Assembly: GCF_900099805.1 (NCBI RefSeq)
Contig: NZ_FNDR01000007.1
Location: forward strand, 1 to 64,000
From: Variovorax sp. OV700
GTDB lineage: Bacteria > Pseudomonadota > Gammaproteobacteria > Burkholderiales > Burkholderiaceae_C
DNA length: 64,000 nucleotides
Direction: 5' to 3'
Below the pieces are notes generated by a model. The model saw nothing but the letters and a program-made list of their open reading frames with translations, did no database searches and was not told the origin of the DNA. The position numbers were made by a program, and so were the translations under genes. Of this stretch, positions 18,463 to 29,300 are shown piece after piece (position 1 is the first letter of the stretch; the number at the start of each line of letters is the position of its first letter).

Positions 18463-20208
18463 CTACGGCGCGATCTTCTGGTAGAGCAGCAGGTCGTCGG
18501 TTGCGCTGCTCGGCCGGCGGAGCGTGCCGCTGAAACGCCACCGATCCAGCGGAATGATGGTGTGCAGCCGCTCGATGGTTTCCGGGCTGACCAGCAGCCA
18601 GGGGCAGTTGGTGCCAAGCAGCAGCGGCTGCAGGTTGAAATGGCCGTAATGCTGCAGGGCCGCGATGTGCGCCCGGCTGAGCGCCAGTTCGGCGATGCAG
18701 CTCGGCTGGCCGACCCGCTCGGCCACCGCGCGCACCTGCGGAACGTAGCTGCGTGCGTAGTCGATGGAAGGCAGCCAGAGCGTCATCAGCAGCATCCAGC
18801 ACAGGGCAGTTCCGCCGGCCGGAAGCACCAGCGTTTTCCAGAGTGCCGCGCGGTGGCGCCCGGTGCGCCAGCGCACCAGCCAGCACCACGCGATGCTCGC
18901 GGCCAGCGCCAGGACGAACGCAATGGCCGAGAACTCCGGCACGAAGCCGGGCACCAGCCGCGCCACGCTGGCCGCCGGCTTGGGCGGAACGCCGGTCTGC
19001 ATGGCGACCCAGTAGATCCAGCCCAGCACGGCCAATCCGCTGAAGAACAGCACGTTGAACCAGTCGATCAGTGCCGCCACGCTGCGCCGGAACGTGGGCA
19101 GCGCGAAGGCCGCCAGCGTGGCGAGAGCGGGCAGTGCCAGCAGCAGCGAGCGGTCGGAATAGTCGGTCGTCCAGGTGGCGGCCAGCGGCACCAGCGCGAA
19201 CCAGAACGGCAGCGCCACGTGGCGCGCCGTGAGCTGCCGGCGCCAGCGCCAGAGCGTCCAGATGGCGAGGGGCCAGACGGGCCAGGTGAACCACACCAGC
19301 AGCTTGGCCTGGCTGCGCACGTCGCTCAGCACGGAAGTGCTGCTCGGATGATGGCCCGGCAGCTGGATCTTCCACTGCAGCAGCCCCAGTCCGGCAGCCA
19401 GCGCCGCGGCCACCAGCGCCGCGGCAACCATCGTGGCCAGCGCGCCTTTGCTGTAGCCCGGGCTCTCGTCGGCCGTGGTGCTGGTGTCGGCGTTGGCCCG
19501 GGCGGTGCGCCGCTCGTAGGCCATGAAAAGCGCGCTGCCCACCGCCAGCGCCAGCCCGACCGTGGGACCGCCGCTCAGTGTCATGCCGACGGTGCCGACC
19601 ATCAGCGCGATGACCGGCCCGACCCGGCGGTACGGCAGCGCGGCCACGCCATAGAAGAGATGCGAGGCGAAATACAGTTGCGCGAGGGCCGGCGTGGTTT
19701 CATGGCCGAGTTGCGCGAGCCCGAGGCAGGCGATCAGTGCCAGCAGCCCGCCGTCGGCGATGGCGCGCGCATAGTCCGTTGGCCGGGCCTCGCCACCGAA
19801 GGCGAAAGCCACCGGCTGGGCCCGCGAGGTGCGGGCGAGGTAATAGACGGCGTACCACGTGGCGGTGAACGTGCCCCAGAGCAGCAGTGCAAAGACGATC
19901 CGCACCGCCAGGTCGGGGTGCAGCCACGAGGGCGCGATCTTGATCGCCCAGGCACCGATCCAGTACGGAATGAGCGCCGGGGTTTCGGGCCGAAGGCCCA
20001 GGAGCAGCGGGTCGAACCAGCGAGCGATGCCTTCGGTGTTCCGCGCCAGCTCGGCCATGTAGCCAAAGGAGGTGATGTCCGCGCTCTTCCAGGGGCCGCG
20101 TCCCACGAGGCCTGGCAGAAGGTAGGCGGCGCACAACAACAGCAATGCGATGCGCGGCAACCGGCGCACGGCGCTCTGGGCAACGATTGCTGGAGTGGGC
20201 TGGTTCAC
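18463..20208 (-). CDS. ArnT/PMT-like membrane glycosyltransferase
   Basis: 581 residues with about 12 hydrophobic spans and a soluble C-terminal domain of about 100 residues. The first periplasmic loop has GRGPWKSADITSFGYM with the conserved acidic residue expected in GT-C enzymes such as ArnT and protein O-mannosyltransferases. Such enzymes move a sugar from undecaprenyl phosphate to lipid A or protein. The acceptor here is unknown and the family call is by resemblance. It is transcribed with the MATE gene just downstream. A strong terminator separates it from rpmE2. Confidence 0.65.
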   Translation of the reverse strand: MNQPTPAIVAQSAVRRLPRIALLLLCAAYLLPGLVGRGPWKSADITSFGYMAELARNTEGIARWFDPLLLGLRPETPALIPYWIGAWAIKIAPSWLHPDLAVRIVFALLLWGTFTATWYAVYYLARTSRAQPVAFAFGGEARPTDYARAIADGGLLALIACLGLAQLGHETTPALAQLYFASHLFYGVAALPYRRVGPVIALMVGTVGMTLSGGPTVGLALAVGSALFMAYERRTARANADTSTTADESPGYSKGALATMVAAALVAAALAAGLGLLQWKIQLPGHHPSSTSVLSDVRSQAKLLVWFTWPVWPLAIWTLWRWRRQLTARHVALPFWFALVPLAATWTTDYSDRSLLLALPALATLAAFALPTFRRSVAALIDWFNVLFFSGLAVLGWIYWVAMQTGVPPKPAASVARLVPGFVPEFSAIAFVLALAASIAWCWLVRWRTGRHRAALWKTLVLPAGGTALCWMLLMTLWLPSIDYARSYVPQVRAVAERVGQPSCIAELALSRAHIAALQHYGHFNLQPLLLGTNCPWLLVSPETIERLHTIIPLDRWRFSGTLRRPSSATDDLLLYQKIAP

Positions 20209-20236
20209 GAGGAAGTTGGGGCGGGCAGTCTTGGGA

Positions 20237-20270
20237 AAGAAAAAGGGCAGCGCGGTAAACCGGGCTGCCC
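20237..20270 (-). terminator. Intrinsic terminator of rpmE2
   Basis: On the minus strand a GC-rich hairpin (GGGCAGCCCGG pairing toward CGCGCTGCCC, 20270-20245) is followed by TTTTTCTTT. It lies 20 bp after the rpmE2 stop. Confidence 0.85.
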
Positions 20271-20290
20271 TCGATGCGAAAGCGCGTGCT

Positions 20291-20560
20291 TTACTTGGAA
20301 GCAGCGCCGGTGGTCTTGCCGAAGCGGTTGCGGAACTTCTCGACGCGACCGCCCATGTTGTCGACCGACTTTTGCGTGCCGGTGTAGAACGGGTGCGATT
20401 CGCTCGTGGTGTCGAGCTTGAACAGCGGCAGTTCGCGGCCGTCGTCGGTCTTGCCCATTTCCTTGGTGTTCGCGCACGAACGGGTCACGAACTTGAAGCC
20501 GTTCGACATGTCGACGAACAGAATTTCGCGGTAATTCGGGTGGATGCCTTCTTTTGCCAT
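20291..20560 (-). CDS. rpmE2: 50S ribosomal protein L31 type B
   Basis: 89 residues, starting MAKEGIHPNYREILFVD, with SCANTKEM and FYTGTQKSVDNMGGRVEKF near the C-terminus. It lacks the zinc-binding CxxC of type A L31, so it is the zinc-free type B form. The ATG at 20560 has AAGGAAAG 4-5 bases upstream. A terminator follows. Confidence 0.96.
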   Translation of the reverse strand: MAKEGIHPNYREILFVDMSNGFKFVTRSCANTKEMGKTDDGRELPLFKLDTTSESHPFYTGTQKSVDNMGGRVEKFRNRFGKTTGAASK

Positions 20561-20718
20561 GGTCTTTCCTTTGGGGTCGATGCGAGAGCCACAAGCGTGC
20601 CTACAGAGGGGCAAGCCATTCCGGGGAGGGAATCGCCGGGCAAAACGCCCAGCCGCACTTTTCGCGGAGCCAGCGATTATCGCATACTGGCCGTTTTGAG
20701 CGAAAGGCGGCCTCTCAG

Positions 20719-21792
20719 ATGACCTCCAGAACGTTGCGCGCCGGCCTCGTCGGCTACGGCTTTGCCGGCCAGACTTTCCACGCGCCGGTGCTTTCGGCCG
20801 TTCCAGGGCTCGAATTGGCGGCGGTGGCAAGCTCGCAGCCGCACAAGGTCCACGCCGAATGGCCGGGCGTGGCGGTGGTGCCTGATGTCGACGCGCTCGT
20901 GGCGCGGGCGGACATCGACTTGGTAGTGGTCGCTACTCCCAATGCCCAGCATTTTCCGGTCGCCAGGGCAGCCCTGGAAGCTGGCAAGCACGTGGTGGTG
21001 GACAAGCCTTTCACGCTCGATGCGACCGAAGCTCGCGAACTCGAGTTGTTGGCCGGACGCAACAATCGCGTGCTCTCGGTTTACCAGAATCGCCGTTTCG
21101 ACGCCGACTACCTCACCCTCCAGGACGTGCTGGCCGGCGGCGAGCTGGGCCGGCCGGTGTACCTGGAGTCGCATTTCGACCGCTTCCGCCCCGAGGTGCG
21201 CGACCGCTGGCGCGAGCAGAAAGTGCCCGGGTCCGGTCTTTGGGTCGACCTGGGTGCCCATCTGGTCGACCAGGCGGTTCAGCTGTTCGGCAAGCCGGAC
21301 ACGCTGCAGCTCGACACCGCGGTCCTGCGCGAGGGCGCGCAGGTCGAGGACTATTTTCATGCCGTACTGCGCTACGAAAGCGGTCCTCATGCACCGCTGC
21401 GCGTGGTGCTGCATGCGACCACGCTGGCGGCCCATGCCGCGCCGCGCTACATCCTGCACGGCACGCGCGGCAGTTATGTCAAGCATGGGGTCGATCCGCA
21501 GGAAGATGCACTCCGCGCCGGACAGCGGCCGCCTATGGCGGGGTGGGGCGCCGATCCGCAAGACGGCGAACTCGTGACGCCCGGCAGTGATGGCAGCGAG
21601 TCGCAGCGCCGCATTTGGCCCACGCGGGCGGGTAACTACGTTGGCTACTACGCCGCGGTGCGCGACGCAATCCTTGGCATTGGTCAGAACCCGGTGCCGC
21701 CCGAGCAGGCCGTTGCGCTGATGGAACTGCTCGACATCGGCCAGCAGAGCGCGGCCGAAGGGCGGGCGATTCGCATCATCGAACGCCCATGA
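20719..21792 (+). CDS. Gfo/Idh/MocA family NAD(P)-dependent oxidoreductase
   Basis: 357 residues. The Rossmann domain starts GLVGYGFAGQTFHAP, with the conserved VVVATPNAQH and EKP-type motif VVDKPFTLD. The C-terminal alpha/beta domain has GLWVDLGAHLVDQAVQLFGKP. It resembles E. coli YdgJ-type sugar-acid or scyllo-inositol dehydrogenases. The substrate is not assignable. The ATG at 20719 has AAAGGCGG upstream. It is divergent from rpmE2, and its stop abuts the shared terminator with rho. Confidence 0.9.
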   Translation: MTSRTLRAGLVGYGFAGQTFHAPVLSAVPGLELAAVASSQPHKVHAEWPGVAVVPDVDALVARADIDLVVVATPNAQHFPVARAALEAGKHVVVDKPFTLDATEARELELLAGRNNRVLSVYQNRRFDADYLTLQDVLAGGELGRPVYLESHFDRFRPEVRDRWREQKVPGSGLWVDLGAHLVDQAVQLFGKPDTLQLDTAVLREGAQVEDYFHAVLRYESGPHAPLRVVLHATTLAAHAAPRYILHGTRGSYVKHGVDPQEDALRAGQRPPMAGWGADPQDGELVTPGSDGSESQRRIWPTRAGNYVGYYAAVRDAILGIGQNPVPPEQAVALMELLDIGQQSAAEGRAIRIIERP

Positions 21793-21794
21793 AA

Positions 21795-21828
21795 AAAGCG
21801 CGTTGACCCGCGAGGGTCAACGCGCTTT
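21795..21828. terminator. Bidirectional intrinsic terminator between oxidoreductase and rho
   Basis: A perfect 15-bp stem (21795-21809 with 21814-21828) closed by a GCGA tetraloop. On the minus strand, downstream of rho, it is followed by a run of T from the six A at 21792-21797. It serves both converging genes. Confidence 0.93.
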
Positions 21829-21844
21829 GCGGCGAGCGTGGCGC

Positions 21845-23110
21845 TCAGCCGCCGCGACGCATCATGTCGAAGAACTCGACATTCGTCTTCGTCGCCTTCA
21901 TGTTCTTGAGCATCAGCTCCATCGATTCGATCTCGTCCATGTTGTACATGAGCTGGCGCAGGATGCGAGTCTTCTGCAGGATCTCGGGGGCGAGCAACAG
22001 CTCTTCGCGACGGGTGCCGCTGCGGTTGAGCTGGATCGACGGGAACACGCGCTTTTCGTACAGGCGGCGGTCCAGGTGGATTTCGGAGTTGCCGGTGCCC
22101 TTGAACTCTTCGAAGATCACTTCGTCCATGCGGCTGCCGGTGTCGATCAGCGCGGTGCCGATGATGGTGAGCGAGCCGCCTTCTTCTACGTTACGCGCCG
22201 CGCCCAGGAAGCGCTTGGGGCGCTGCAGCGCGTTGGAGTCGACACCGCCGGTCAGCACCTTGCCCGACGAGGGCACGACGTTGTTGTAGGCGCGGGCGAG
22301 GCGGGTGATCGAGTCCAGCAAGATCACCACGTCCTTCTTGAGCTCGACCAGGCGCTTGGCGCGCTCGATCACCATTTCGGCCACGTGCACGTGGCGCGCC
22401 GCGGGTTCGTCGAAGGTCGAGGCAATGACCTCGCCCTTCACGGTGCGCTGCATTTCGGTCACTTCTTCAGGCCGCTCGTCCACCAGCAGCACCATCATGT
22501 GCACTTCTGGGTAGTTGGCGCTGATGGCGTGGGCGATGTGCTGCATCATCACCGTCTTGCCGCTCTTGGGCGGCGCCACCAGCAGGGCGCGCTGGCCCTT
22601 GCCGATGGGGGCGATGATGTCGATGATCCGGCCCGTGATGTTCTCGTCGCTCTTGACGCCGTCGCGTTCCAGCTTCATCTGTTCCTTGGGGAACAGCGGC
22701 GTCAAGTTCTCGAACATCACCTTGTGCTTGTTCTGCTCGGGCGGACCGTCGTTGACCTTGTCGAGCTTGGTCAGCGCGAAGTAGCGCTCGCCGTCTTTGG
22801 GCGTGCGCACTTCGCCTTCGATCATGTCGCCGGTGTGCAGGTTGAAGCGGCGCACCTGGCTCGGCGAGATGTAGATGTCGTCGGTGCTGGCCGTGAAGCT
22901 GGTGTCGGGGCTGCGCAGAAAGCCGAAGCCGTCGGGCAGGATTTCGAGCACGCCGTCGGCAAAGACCTGCTCGCCGGCTTTGGCGCGCTTCTTGATGATC
23001 GCGAACATCAGCTCCTGCTTGCGCATGCGGCCGACGTTTTCGATCTCAAGCGCTTCAGCCTGCTTGAGGACTTCAGACACGTGGAGTGCCTTGAGTTCGT
23101 TTAAGTGCAT
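21845..23110 (-). CDS. rho: Transcription termination factor Rho
   Basis: 421 residues, standard length. The N-terminal helical domain ([19 protein letters not shown]) is followed by the RNA-binding cold-shock-like domain ([16 protein letters not shown]). The hexameric helicase core has Walker A APPKSGKT, Walker [17 protein letters not shown] and the R-loop [18 protein letters not shown]. It terminates transcripts using ATP. The ATG at 23110 has AAGGGG upstream. It lies downstream of trxA in the same direction, as in E. coli, separated by a terminator and a structured leader. Confidence 0.98.
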   Translation of the reverse strand: MHLNELKALHVSEVLKQAEALEIENVGRMRKQELMFAIIKKRAKAGEQVFADGVLEILPDGFGFLRSPDTSFTASTDDIYISPSQVRRFNLHTGDMIEGEVRTPKDGERYFALTKLDKVNDGPPEQNKHKVMFENLTPLFPKEQMKLERDGVKSDENITGRIIDIIAPIGKGQRALLVAPPKSGKTVMMQHIAHAISANYPEVHMMVLLVDERPEEVTEMQRTVKGEVIASTFDEPAARHVHVAEMVIERAKRLVELKKDVVILLDSITRLARAYNNVVPSSGKVLTGGVDSNALQRPKRFLGAARNVEEGGSLTIIGTALIDTGSRMDEVIFEEFKGTGNSEIHLDRRLYEKRVFPSIQLNRSGTRREELLLAPEILQKTRILRQLMYNMDEIESMELMLKNMKATKTNVEFFDMMRRGG

Positions 23111-23160
23111 GGAATGACCCCTTGCGGGGCAATCGATCGGAAAAACGGGGGGAGGTTTAG

Positions 23161-23183
23161 TGTGAAGCGAGAGCTGCTTCACA
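23161..23183 (-). promoter_or_regulatory. Hairpin in the rho leader
   Basis: TGTGAAGC (23161-23168) and GCTTCACA (23176-23183) form an 8-bp stem with a 7-base loop about 50 bases before the rho ATG. The leader is C-rich on the transcript strand. rho autoregulates through its leader in E. coli, so this may be part of such a control. This is inference. Confidence 0.4.
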
Positions 23184-23244
23184 AACCGGGGAACTCGAAC
23201 CGGTTACCTCGAAGGGGCCGGTGATCTGTGGGAGATTATGACAG

Positions 23245-23282
23245 CAAAAAACCGTCCGGCCAACGCATTGCGCGCTGGCCGG
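23245..23282 (-). terminator. Intrinsic terminator after trxA
   Basis: On the minus strand CCGGCCA-N13-TGGCCGG (23282-23256), with inner GCGC pairing, is followed by ACGGTTTTTTG. It begins about 10 bp after the trxA stop, so rho is probably also expressed from its own promoter. Confidence 0.88.
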
Positions 23283-23292
23283 TTGAAATGCC

Positions 23293-23625
23293 TCAGGCGA
23301 GCTGCTGGTCGATGAAGGCGGTGAGTTGCGCCTTGCTCATGGCGCCAACCTTGGTGGCGGCCAGCTGGCCGTCCTTGAAGAGCATGAGCGTGGGGATGCC
23401 GCGGATGCCGAACTTGGCCGGGATATCGCGGTTCTCGTCCACGTTGAGCTTGGCGATCTGCAGCTTGCCTTCGTAGGCGGTCGATACTTCATCGAGGATG
23501 GGCGCAATCATCTTGCAGGGACCGCACCATTCGGCCCAGTAGTCGACCAGCACGGGCTGGCTGGACTTGAGCACGTCGGCTTCGAAGGAAGAATCGGAGA
23601 TGTGTTTGATCAGGTCGCTGGCCAT
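23293..23625 (-). CDS. trxA: Thioredoxin
   Basis: 110 residues with the active site W33-C34-G35-P36-C37, D28 in LVDYW and the cis-Pro loop [13 protein letters not shown] cytosolic general disulfide reductase. The ATG at 23625 has AAGGA about 8 bases upstream. rho follows in the same direction, an order shared with E. coli. Confidence 0.98.
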   Translation of the reverse strand: MASDLIKHISDSSFEADVLKSSQPVLVDYWAEWCGPCKMIAPILDEVSTAYEGKLQIAKLNVDENRDIPAKFGIRGIPTLMLFKDGQLAATKVGAMSKAQLTAFIDQQLA

Positions 23626-23783
23626 GAGATGTGTCCTTGTGCGCGGAGAGTTTCGGTGCAGCTAAAGTGCTGGTCATTGTGACAGAAACCAAGGGGCGGG
23701 GTGCCATGCGGGAACGCTATGACACCGATAGCAAAAGCCCTTTGCGCGTCGCGCCTCCACGCCCCCAAACCCCTCGATAGAAC

Positions 23784-26375
23784 ATGAACGAAGGCCACCC
23801 CGTCCAGGCCCTGTGGTGCGACCCCGCCGACGGCGTGGTGGCACGCATTGCCGGCGCCATTGCACAGCGCGAGCTGCACGCGGCGCGCACCGTGGTGCTG
23901 GTGCCGTATGCGCAATTGATGGGCGTGGCGCGCAGCATGTGGGCGCGCTGCGGGACCCCGGGCTTCGTGCCGCGTTTCGAAACCACGCGCAATTGGGCGC
24001 GCAGCGCGGGTGGGTTCCTGCCCTCGGGCTACGACATCGCATTCGACATGGCGCACGACCTGGTCACGGCCCAGGCGCTGCTGTCGCAGGCCGGCTTTGC
24101 CGCCGAGCGCTTTGCGCTGGCCGGGCGCGTGGTCGAGCTGGCCTACCAGCTGGCCCCGTTGGCGGCAGCAGCGCTGCCCGAAGAGCGGGGCAGCGAATGG
24201 GCACAGCGGGCGGCCCACGTGGCCGAGGCGGGCAGCGAGTCGGAATGGTTTCGCATCGAAAGCGCGTTGATCCGCGTCGCGGTGGCCTGGGCCGCCAACT
24301 CGGGCTACGCCACCGATGTGCTGCTGCGCGAAAACGTGCGCGCGCAGGTCGATGCGCTCATCGTGCTCGAAGGCTTCCAGACTGATCCGCTCACGCAGAC
24401 GCTTTGCACCTTGTGGGGCGACTTCGCGATTCATCTTTCGCTGGTGCCCAAGGCGCTGCCAGCCGCGGCTGCCAGCGCGCATGTGGCCGCCGACCCCGAA
24501 GACGAGGCGGAGCTCGCGGCCGCCTGCGTGCTGCGGCACCTGGCCGAAGGTCGTGCGCCGGTCGCGCTGATCACCACTGACCGCGCGCTCACCCGGCGCA
24601 TCGGTGCGCAACTCCAGGCCGAGGGCGTCGCGGCGCACGACGAAACCGGCTGGAAGCTTTCCACCACGCGCGCTGCCGCCACCTTGATGAGCGGGCTGCG
24701 CGCCTGCGCGCACGACGCGGGCAGCGACCAGGTGCTCGATTGGCTCAAGAGCGGCGCCGACGGCGATGCCATGGCCGTCCAGGCGCTGGAGGCTCGGCTG
24801 CGCCGCGAAGGCGTACGCGAGTGGTCCGCCTGGTGCGGGCAGGTGGCGCGCAGCGAGAAGCCGCAGGACATCGCGCTGCTCCCGTTCACCGAAGCCATCG
24901 AAGGCCGCCGTATGGCCATGGCCAAATCGAGGCCGCTGGCCGACTGGCTCCGCGCGCTACGCGAACTGCTGGAGGCCGGTGCCCAATGGGAGCCGCTCGC
25001 AGCCGACATGGCCGGCGCCAAGGTGATCGGCGCGCTGTGGCTCGATGCCGACGCGCACGGCGGCGACGACGACTTTCCCGGCGGACGCCACACGCTGGCC
25101 GAGTTCACGGCCTGGGTGCGCGATGTGCTGGAAGACGCCAGCTTCGTGCCGCCCGCCGGCAGCGACACGCCCCAGGTGGTGGTGTTGCCGCTGCACCAGT
25201 TGTTGGGCCGCGCGTTCGGCGCCGTGGTCATTCCCGGCTGCGACGACCGACGCCTGCCGGCCTCTCCCGAGCCGCCGGGCAACTGGAGTGCCGCCCAGCG
25301 CGCCGAACTGGGCCTGCCCGCGCGCGAAACCCTAGAGGCCGCGCAACGCGCCGCCTGGGCCGCGGCCCTGTGCAACCCGTGCTGCGAAATTCTGTGGCGC
25401 CAGTCCGATGCCAGCGGTGAGCCGGTCCGACCGAGCCCGCTGGTGCAGGCGCTGCAGCTCGACCATGCCCTGCAGCTTGCGACAGATCCGCGCACGCCGC
25501 GTGAGGTGGCTCTGCAGCCGACGATGTATCCAACGCCTTCCGGCGCGCTGCTGCCACTACGAAACATCTCGACCACTGTCTATGAGGACCTGCGCCGCTG
25601 CCCTTACCGCTTCTTTGCCTTGCGGCAACTGGGCCTGCGCAGCGCGGACGAACTCGATGCCGAGGTCGACAAGCGCGACTTCGGCAATTGGCTGCACGCT
25701 GTGCTGGGCTATTTTCATGAAGCGCTCAAAGAGAAGCCGACCCATGACGCCGCCGAGCGCATGGCCCTCATGAGCGCGGCGGCAGAGGATGCCACCCGCG
25801 AGTTCGCGCTGTCCGATGCCGAGTTTCTGCCGTTCGCCGCGGCGTGGCCGGCCGTGCGCGACGGCTACCTGCTATGGCTTGCGGGGCACGAGGCAAGCGG
25901 CGCCGTCTTCGTCGAGTCGGAGCCGTGGAAGGAACAGCCGCTGGGTAACCTGCAACTGGTCGGCCGGCTGGACCGCATCGACCGCATGCCCGACGGCCAA
26001 CCCTTCGTGATCGACTACAAGACCGAATCCGCCGCGGTGACCAAGGAGCGAGTGAAGGACCCGACCGAGGACACGCAGCTGGCCTTCTATGCCGCGCTGG
26101 TGGCCGACGACACGCTGCGCGCCGCCTACGTCAACGTCGGCGAGAAGTCGTCCGGCACGCAGACCGTCGAACAGCCCGTGGTGGTGGAGGCGCGCGATGC
26201 GCTGGTGGCCGGCATCCTCGATGACTTCGCCCGGATTGCACGAGGCGCGGCGCTGCCTCCGCTCGGGGAAGGCGCAATTTGCGACTACTGCGCGGCGCGC
26301 GGCCTCTGCCGCAAAGACTTCTGGGAGGTCGAGAGACCCCCGGTTTCGATGGTGGCTGGAGCATTGGCGAAATGA
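23784..26375 (+). CDS. addB: AddB-like PD-(D/E)XK nuclease subunit
   Basis: 863 residues. The C-terminal third is a RecB-type nuclease with GRLDRIDR and catalytic FVIDYKTES. Four cysteines suggest the AddB iron-sulfur clasp: C606 in RRCPYRFF, and C833, C836 and C842 in CDYCAARGLC. The N-terminal part looks like an inactivated helicase with no GxGKT Walker A, unlike Bacillus AddB, and it is shorter than that protein. With the following helicase it should process double-strand ends for recombination. Its stop overlaps the next ATG (ATGA). Confidence 0.82.
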   Translation: MNEGHPVQALWCDPADGVVARIAGAIAQRELHAARTVVLVPYAQLMGVARSMWARCGTPGFVPRFETTRNWARSAGGFLPSGYDIAFDMAHDLVTAQALLSQAGFAAERFALAGRVVELAYQLAPLAAAALPEERGSEWAQRAAHVAEAGSESEWFRIESALIRVAVAWAANSGYATDVLLRENVRAQVDALIVLEGFQTDPLTQTLCTLWGDFAIHLSLVPKALPAAAASAHVAADPEDEAELAAACVLRHLAEGRAPVALITTDRALTRRIGAQLQAEGVAAHDETGWKLSTTRAAATLMSGLRACAHDAGSDQVLDWLKSGADGDAMAVQALEARLRREGVREWSAWCGQVARSEKPQDIALLPFTEAIEGRRMAMAKSRPLADWLRALRELLEAGAQWEPLAADMAGAKVIGALWLDADAHGGDDDFPGGRHTLAEFTAWVRDVLEDASFVPPAGSDTPQVVVLPLHQLLGRAFGAVVIPGCDDRRLPASPEPPGNWSAAQRAELGLPARETLEAAQRAAWAAALCNPCCEILWRQSDASGEPVRPSPLVQALQLDHALQLATDPRTPREVALQPTMYPTPSGALLPLRNISTTVYEDLRRCPYRFFALRQLGLRSADELDAEVDKRDFGNWLHAVLGYFHEALKEKPTHDAAERMALMSAAAEDATREFALSDAEFLPFAAAWPAVRDGYLLWLAGHEASGAVFVESEPWKEQPLGNLQLVGRLDRIDRMPDGQPFVIDYKTESAAVTKERVKDPTEDTQLAFYAALVADDTLRAAYVNVGEKSSGTQTVEQPVVVEARDALVAGILDDFARIARGAALPPLGEGAICDYCAARGLCRKDFWEVERPPVSMVAGALAK

Positions 26376-29300
26376 ACGGCGCCGCCTACGAACACAACGG
26401 CCGGCACGTCTCGCGCGAGGCCTTCTACACCGTTGCCTGCGATCCGCGGCGATCGGTCGCCGTCGAGGCCTGCGCCGGCGCGGGCAAGACCTGGATGCTG
26501 GTGTCGCGCATCCTGCGCGCGTTGCTCGAAGAGGGTGAATCCGCCTGCGAGCCGCACGAGATCCTGGCGATCACTTTCACTAAGAAGGCCGCCGGCGAGA
26601 TGCGTGAGCGGCTCGACCAATGGCTCGAACAATTTGCCGAGCGCAGCCCAGAGGAGCTGGTGCGCGAACTCGTGATTCGCGGCGTGGCGCCTGCGGCCGC
26701 GCTTGCCGCCGTGCCGCGCCTGCAAGGCCTCTACAGGCGCTTGCTCGAAGGCGGACGGCCGGTGCAGTTCCGCACCTTCCACGCCTGGTTTGCGGGCCTG
26801 CTGCGCAACGCGCCGCTGGCAGTGCTGCGCGAACTCGGCCTGCCCGCGAACTACGAACTGCTCGAGGACGATGCCGAGGCGCGCGCACGCACCTGGCGGC
26901 CCTTCTTCGAAGCCGTGACCTCCGACAAGGAGGCTCTGGCCGACTACTACGCCGTTGTCGCCACCTATGGCCGGTCGCAGACCGCCAAGGCGCTGGGCGA
27001 AGCGCTCACGCGCCGCGTCGAGTTCGTACTGTCCGATCCGGCGTCAGCCGTGCAGCATTTCAGCGCGATGCACCCAGCGCTCGAAGGCATGGACGAGCCG
27101 ACCGATGCCTTGAGTGGAGATGCAGCCAGGCGCCGCTGGCTCGACCGTGCCGCTGCGCTCGGCCGCGAAGCCAACAAGACGCCGCAGAAGGCCGCCGAGG
27201 CGATCATCGACGTGTTCGGCACCGGTGAGCCGCCGCACGAGTCGCGCTCGGCCGCACTGGCGCACCTGCGCAAGAACTTCTTCGTCGCAGTCGAAGACAG
27301 GCTGACCAAAAACCTGCAGAAATACCCCGCCGCCCAAGAGGCCGAAGCCGAGCTCCAGACCCTGTGCGCCGCGCAGGCGCAGCACGCGGCCTGGCTCTAC
27401 CAGCAGCGCATGACGCGGCTCACCCGCATCCTCATCTCCGTCTTTGCCGAGGTCAAGCGCGCGCATGGCTGGGTCGACATGAACGACGTCGAACAGGCTG
27501 CACAGCTGCTGCTCGGCCAGTCGGCGTTGTCGGGATGGGTGCAGGAGCGGCTCGACGCGCGCATCGCGCACCTGCTGATCGACGAATTCCAGGACACCAA
27601 CCCGCTGCAGTGGCAGGCGCTCTACGGCTGGCTCAGCGCCTACACCGGCGCGGGCGGCAGCGCGCCGCGCGTCTTCATCGTGGGCGACCCGAAGCAGAGC
27701 ATCTATCGCTTCCGCCGCGCCGAGCCGCAGGTGTTCATTGCCGCGAAGAAGTTCGTGCGCGAAGGGTTGGGTGGCGAGCTGCTCAACTGCGACCACACCC
27801 ATCGCAATGCGCGTTCCGTAGTCGAGCTGGTCAACCAGGCCATGCTGGCTGCGCAAGAGGCCGGCGAGTTCGACGGCTATCGCGCCCACACCACCGAGCG
27901 CAACGACGATGGCGAACTGCTCAAGCTGCCGCCCATCGACCGCGATGCTCTGAATACCACTGCGGAGGCTGCCCCGGCGGACGACGGCATGCTGCATTGG
28001 CGCGACAGCCTCGTGACCCCGCGCGTGTTGCCCGAAGAACAGTTGCTGCAAAAGGAATGCGAGCAGGCCGCGCGCTGGGTCGCGCAGCGCATCGCCGACG
28101 GCACGCCGCCGCGGCAGATCATGGTGCTGGCGCGCCGGCGCAACCGGCTGGCTGCCATGCAGGACGCGTTGCGCCAGCGCCATATTCCGGTGCAGCAGCC
28201 CGAAAAGAACGAACTGCACGACGCGCCCGAGGTTCAGGACGTGGTGGCGCTGATCGATGCGCTGGTGTCGCCCGCGCACGATCTTTCGCTGGCGCGCGCG
28301 CTCAAGTCGCCGCTGTTCGGTATTGGCGACGATGCGCTGGTGCAACTGGCGCTGCGCCAGCGCGAGCAGCCTTCCTTGAGCTGGTTCGGGTTGATCCAGA
28401 AAGGCGAGGGCTTGCCAGCGGAGTTGGTCGAAGCTGGCACCAGACTCAAGCAGTGGCAGCGCTGGCTCGCGGGATTGCCGCCGCACGACGCACTGGACGC
28501 GATTTTTCATGACGGCGATGTGCTGGCCAGGTTCGGCGCCGCCGTGCCTGCCCCCATGCGGCAGAGCGCGCTGGCCAATCTGCGCGGGCTGGTCGCGGCA
28601 TCGCTCGACATCGAGGGTGCGCGCTTTGCCACGCCCTACGCGCTGGTGCGTGCGTTGCGCGCCGGGGGCGTACGGGCGCCCTCGGTCGCCGTACCCGATG
28701 CGGTGCAGCTCCTGACCGTGCATGGCGCCAAGGGCCTCGAGGCCGACACCGTGCTGATGCTCGATTGCGATGCTCCGCCGCCGCGCGCGCAGACCATGGG
28801 CGTACTGGTCGAATGGAAGGGCAGCGACACCGCACCGACGCGCTTCGTGTTTCTGGCGAGCGAGAAAACGCCGCCGGGCTGTGCGGCCACGCTGCTCGAA
28901 GAAGAGCAACGGGCGCGCCATCGCGAAGAGCTCAACGGGCTCTACGTCGCGACCACGCGGGCGCGCGAGCGGCTGGTGCTGTCGTCGGTGCAGCCTGCCC
29001 GTGCCAACGAGAGCAGCTGGTGGTCGCGGCTCGAGTCGATGTGCGAACCCGCGGAAGCGGACGAACCGCTGGTCGTGATGCCGGTGGAATCCGTAGTTGG
29101 CAGTTTCTCGATGAAAAAGATGCCCGTCGCGCCCGCCGTCGAACTGCCCGCCATCAAGAAGGCTAATGGCGGCACCGTCGATGCCCGGGCTGCCGCTTTC
29201 GGCCAGGCGATGCACCGGCTGCTCGAATGGGCCGTGCCGGGCGAGGCGCTGCCACCCGCGCACGTGCGTGCGGCCGCCCGCGAGTTCATGCTCGACGCGC

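Noticed and set aside
17084..19375. Long minus-strand frame spanning the MATE and glycosyltransferase genes
   Set aside because: It is out of frame with both real membrane proteins and is Arg/Ala-rich with no hydrophobic pattern.
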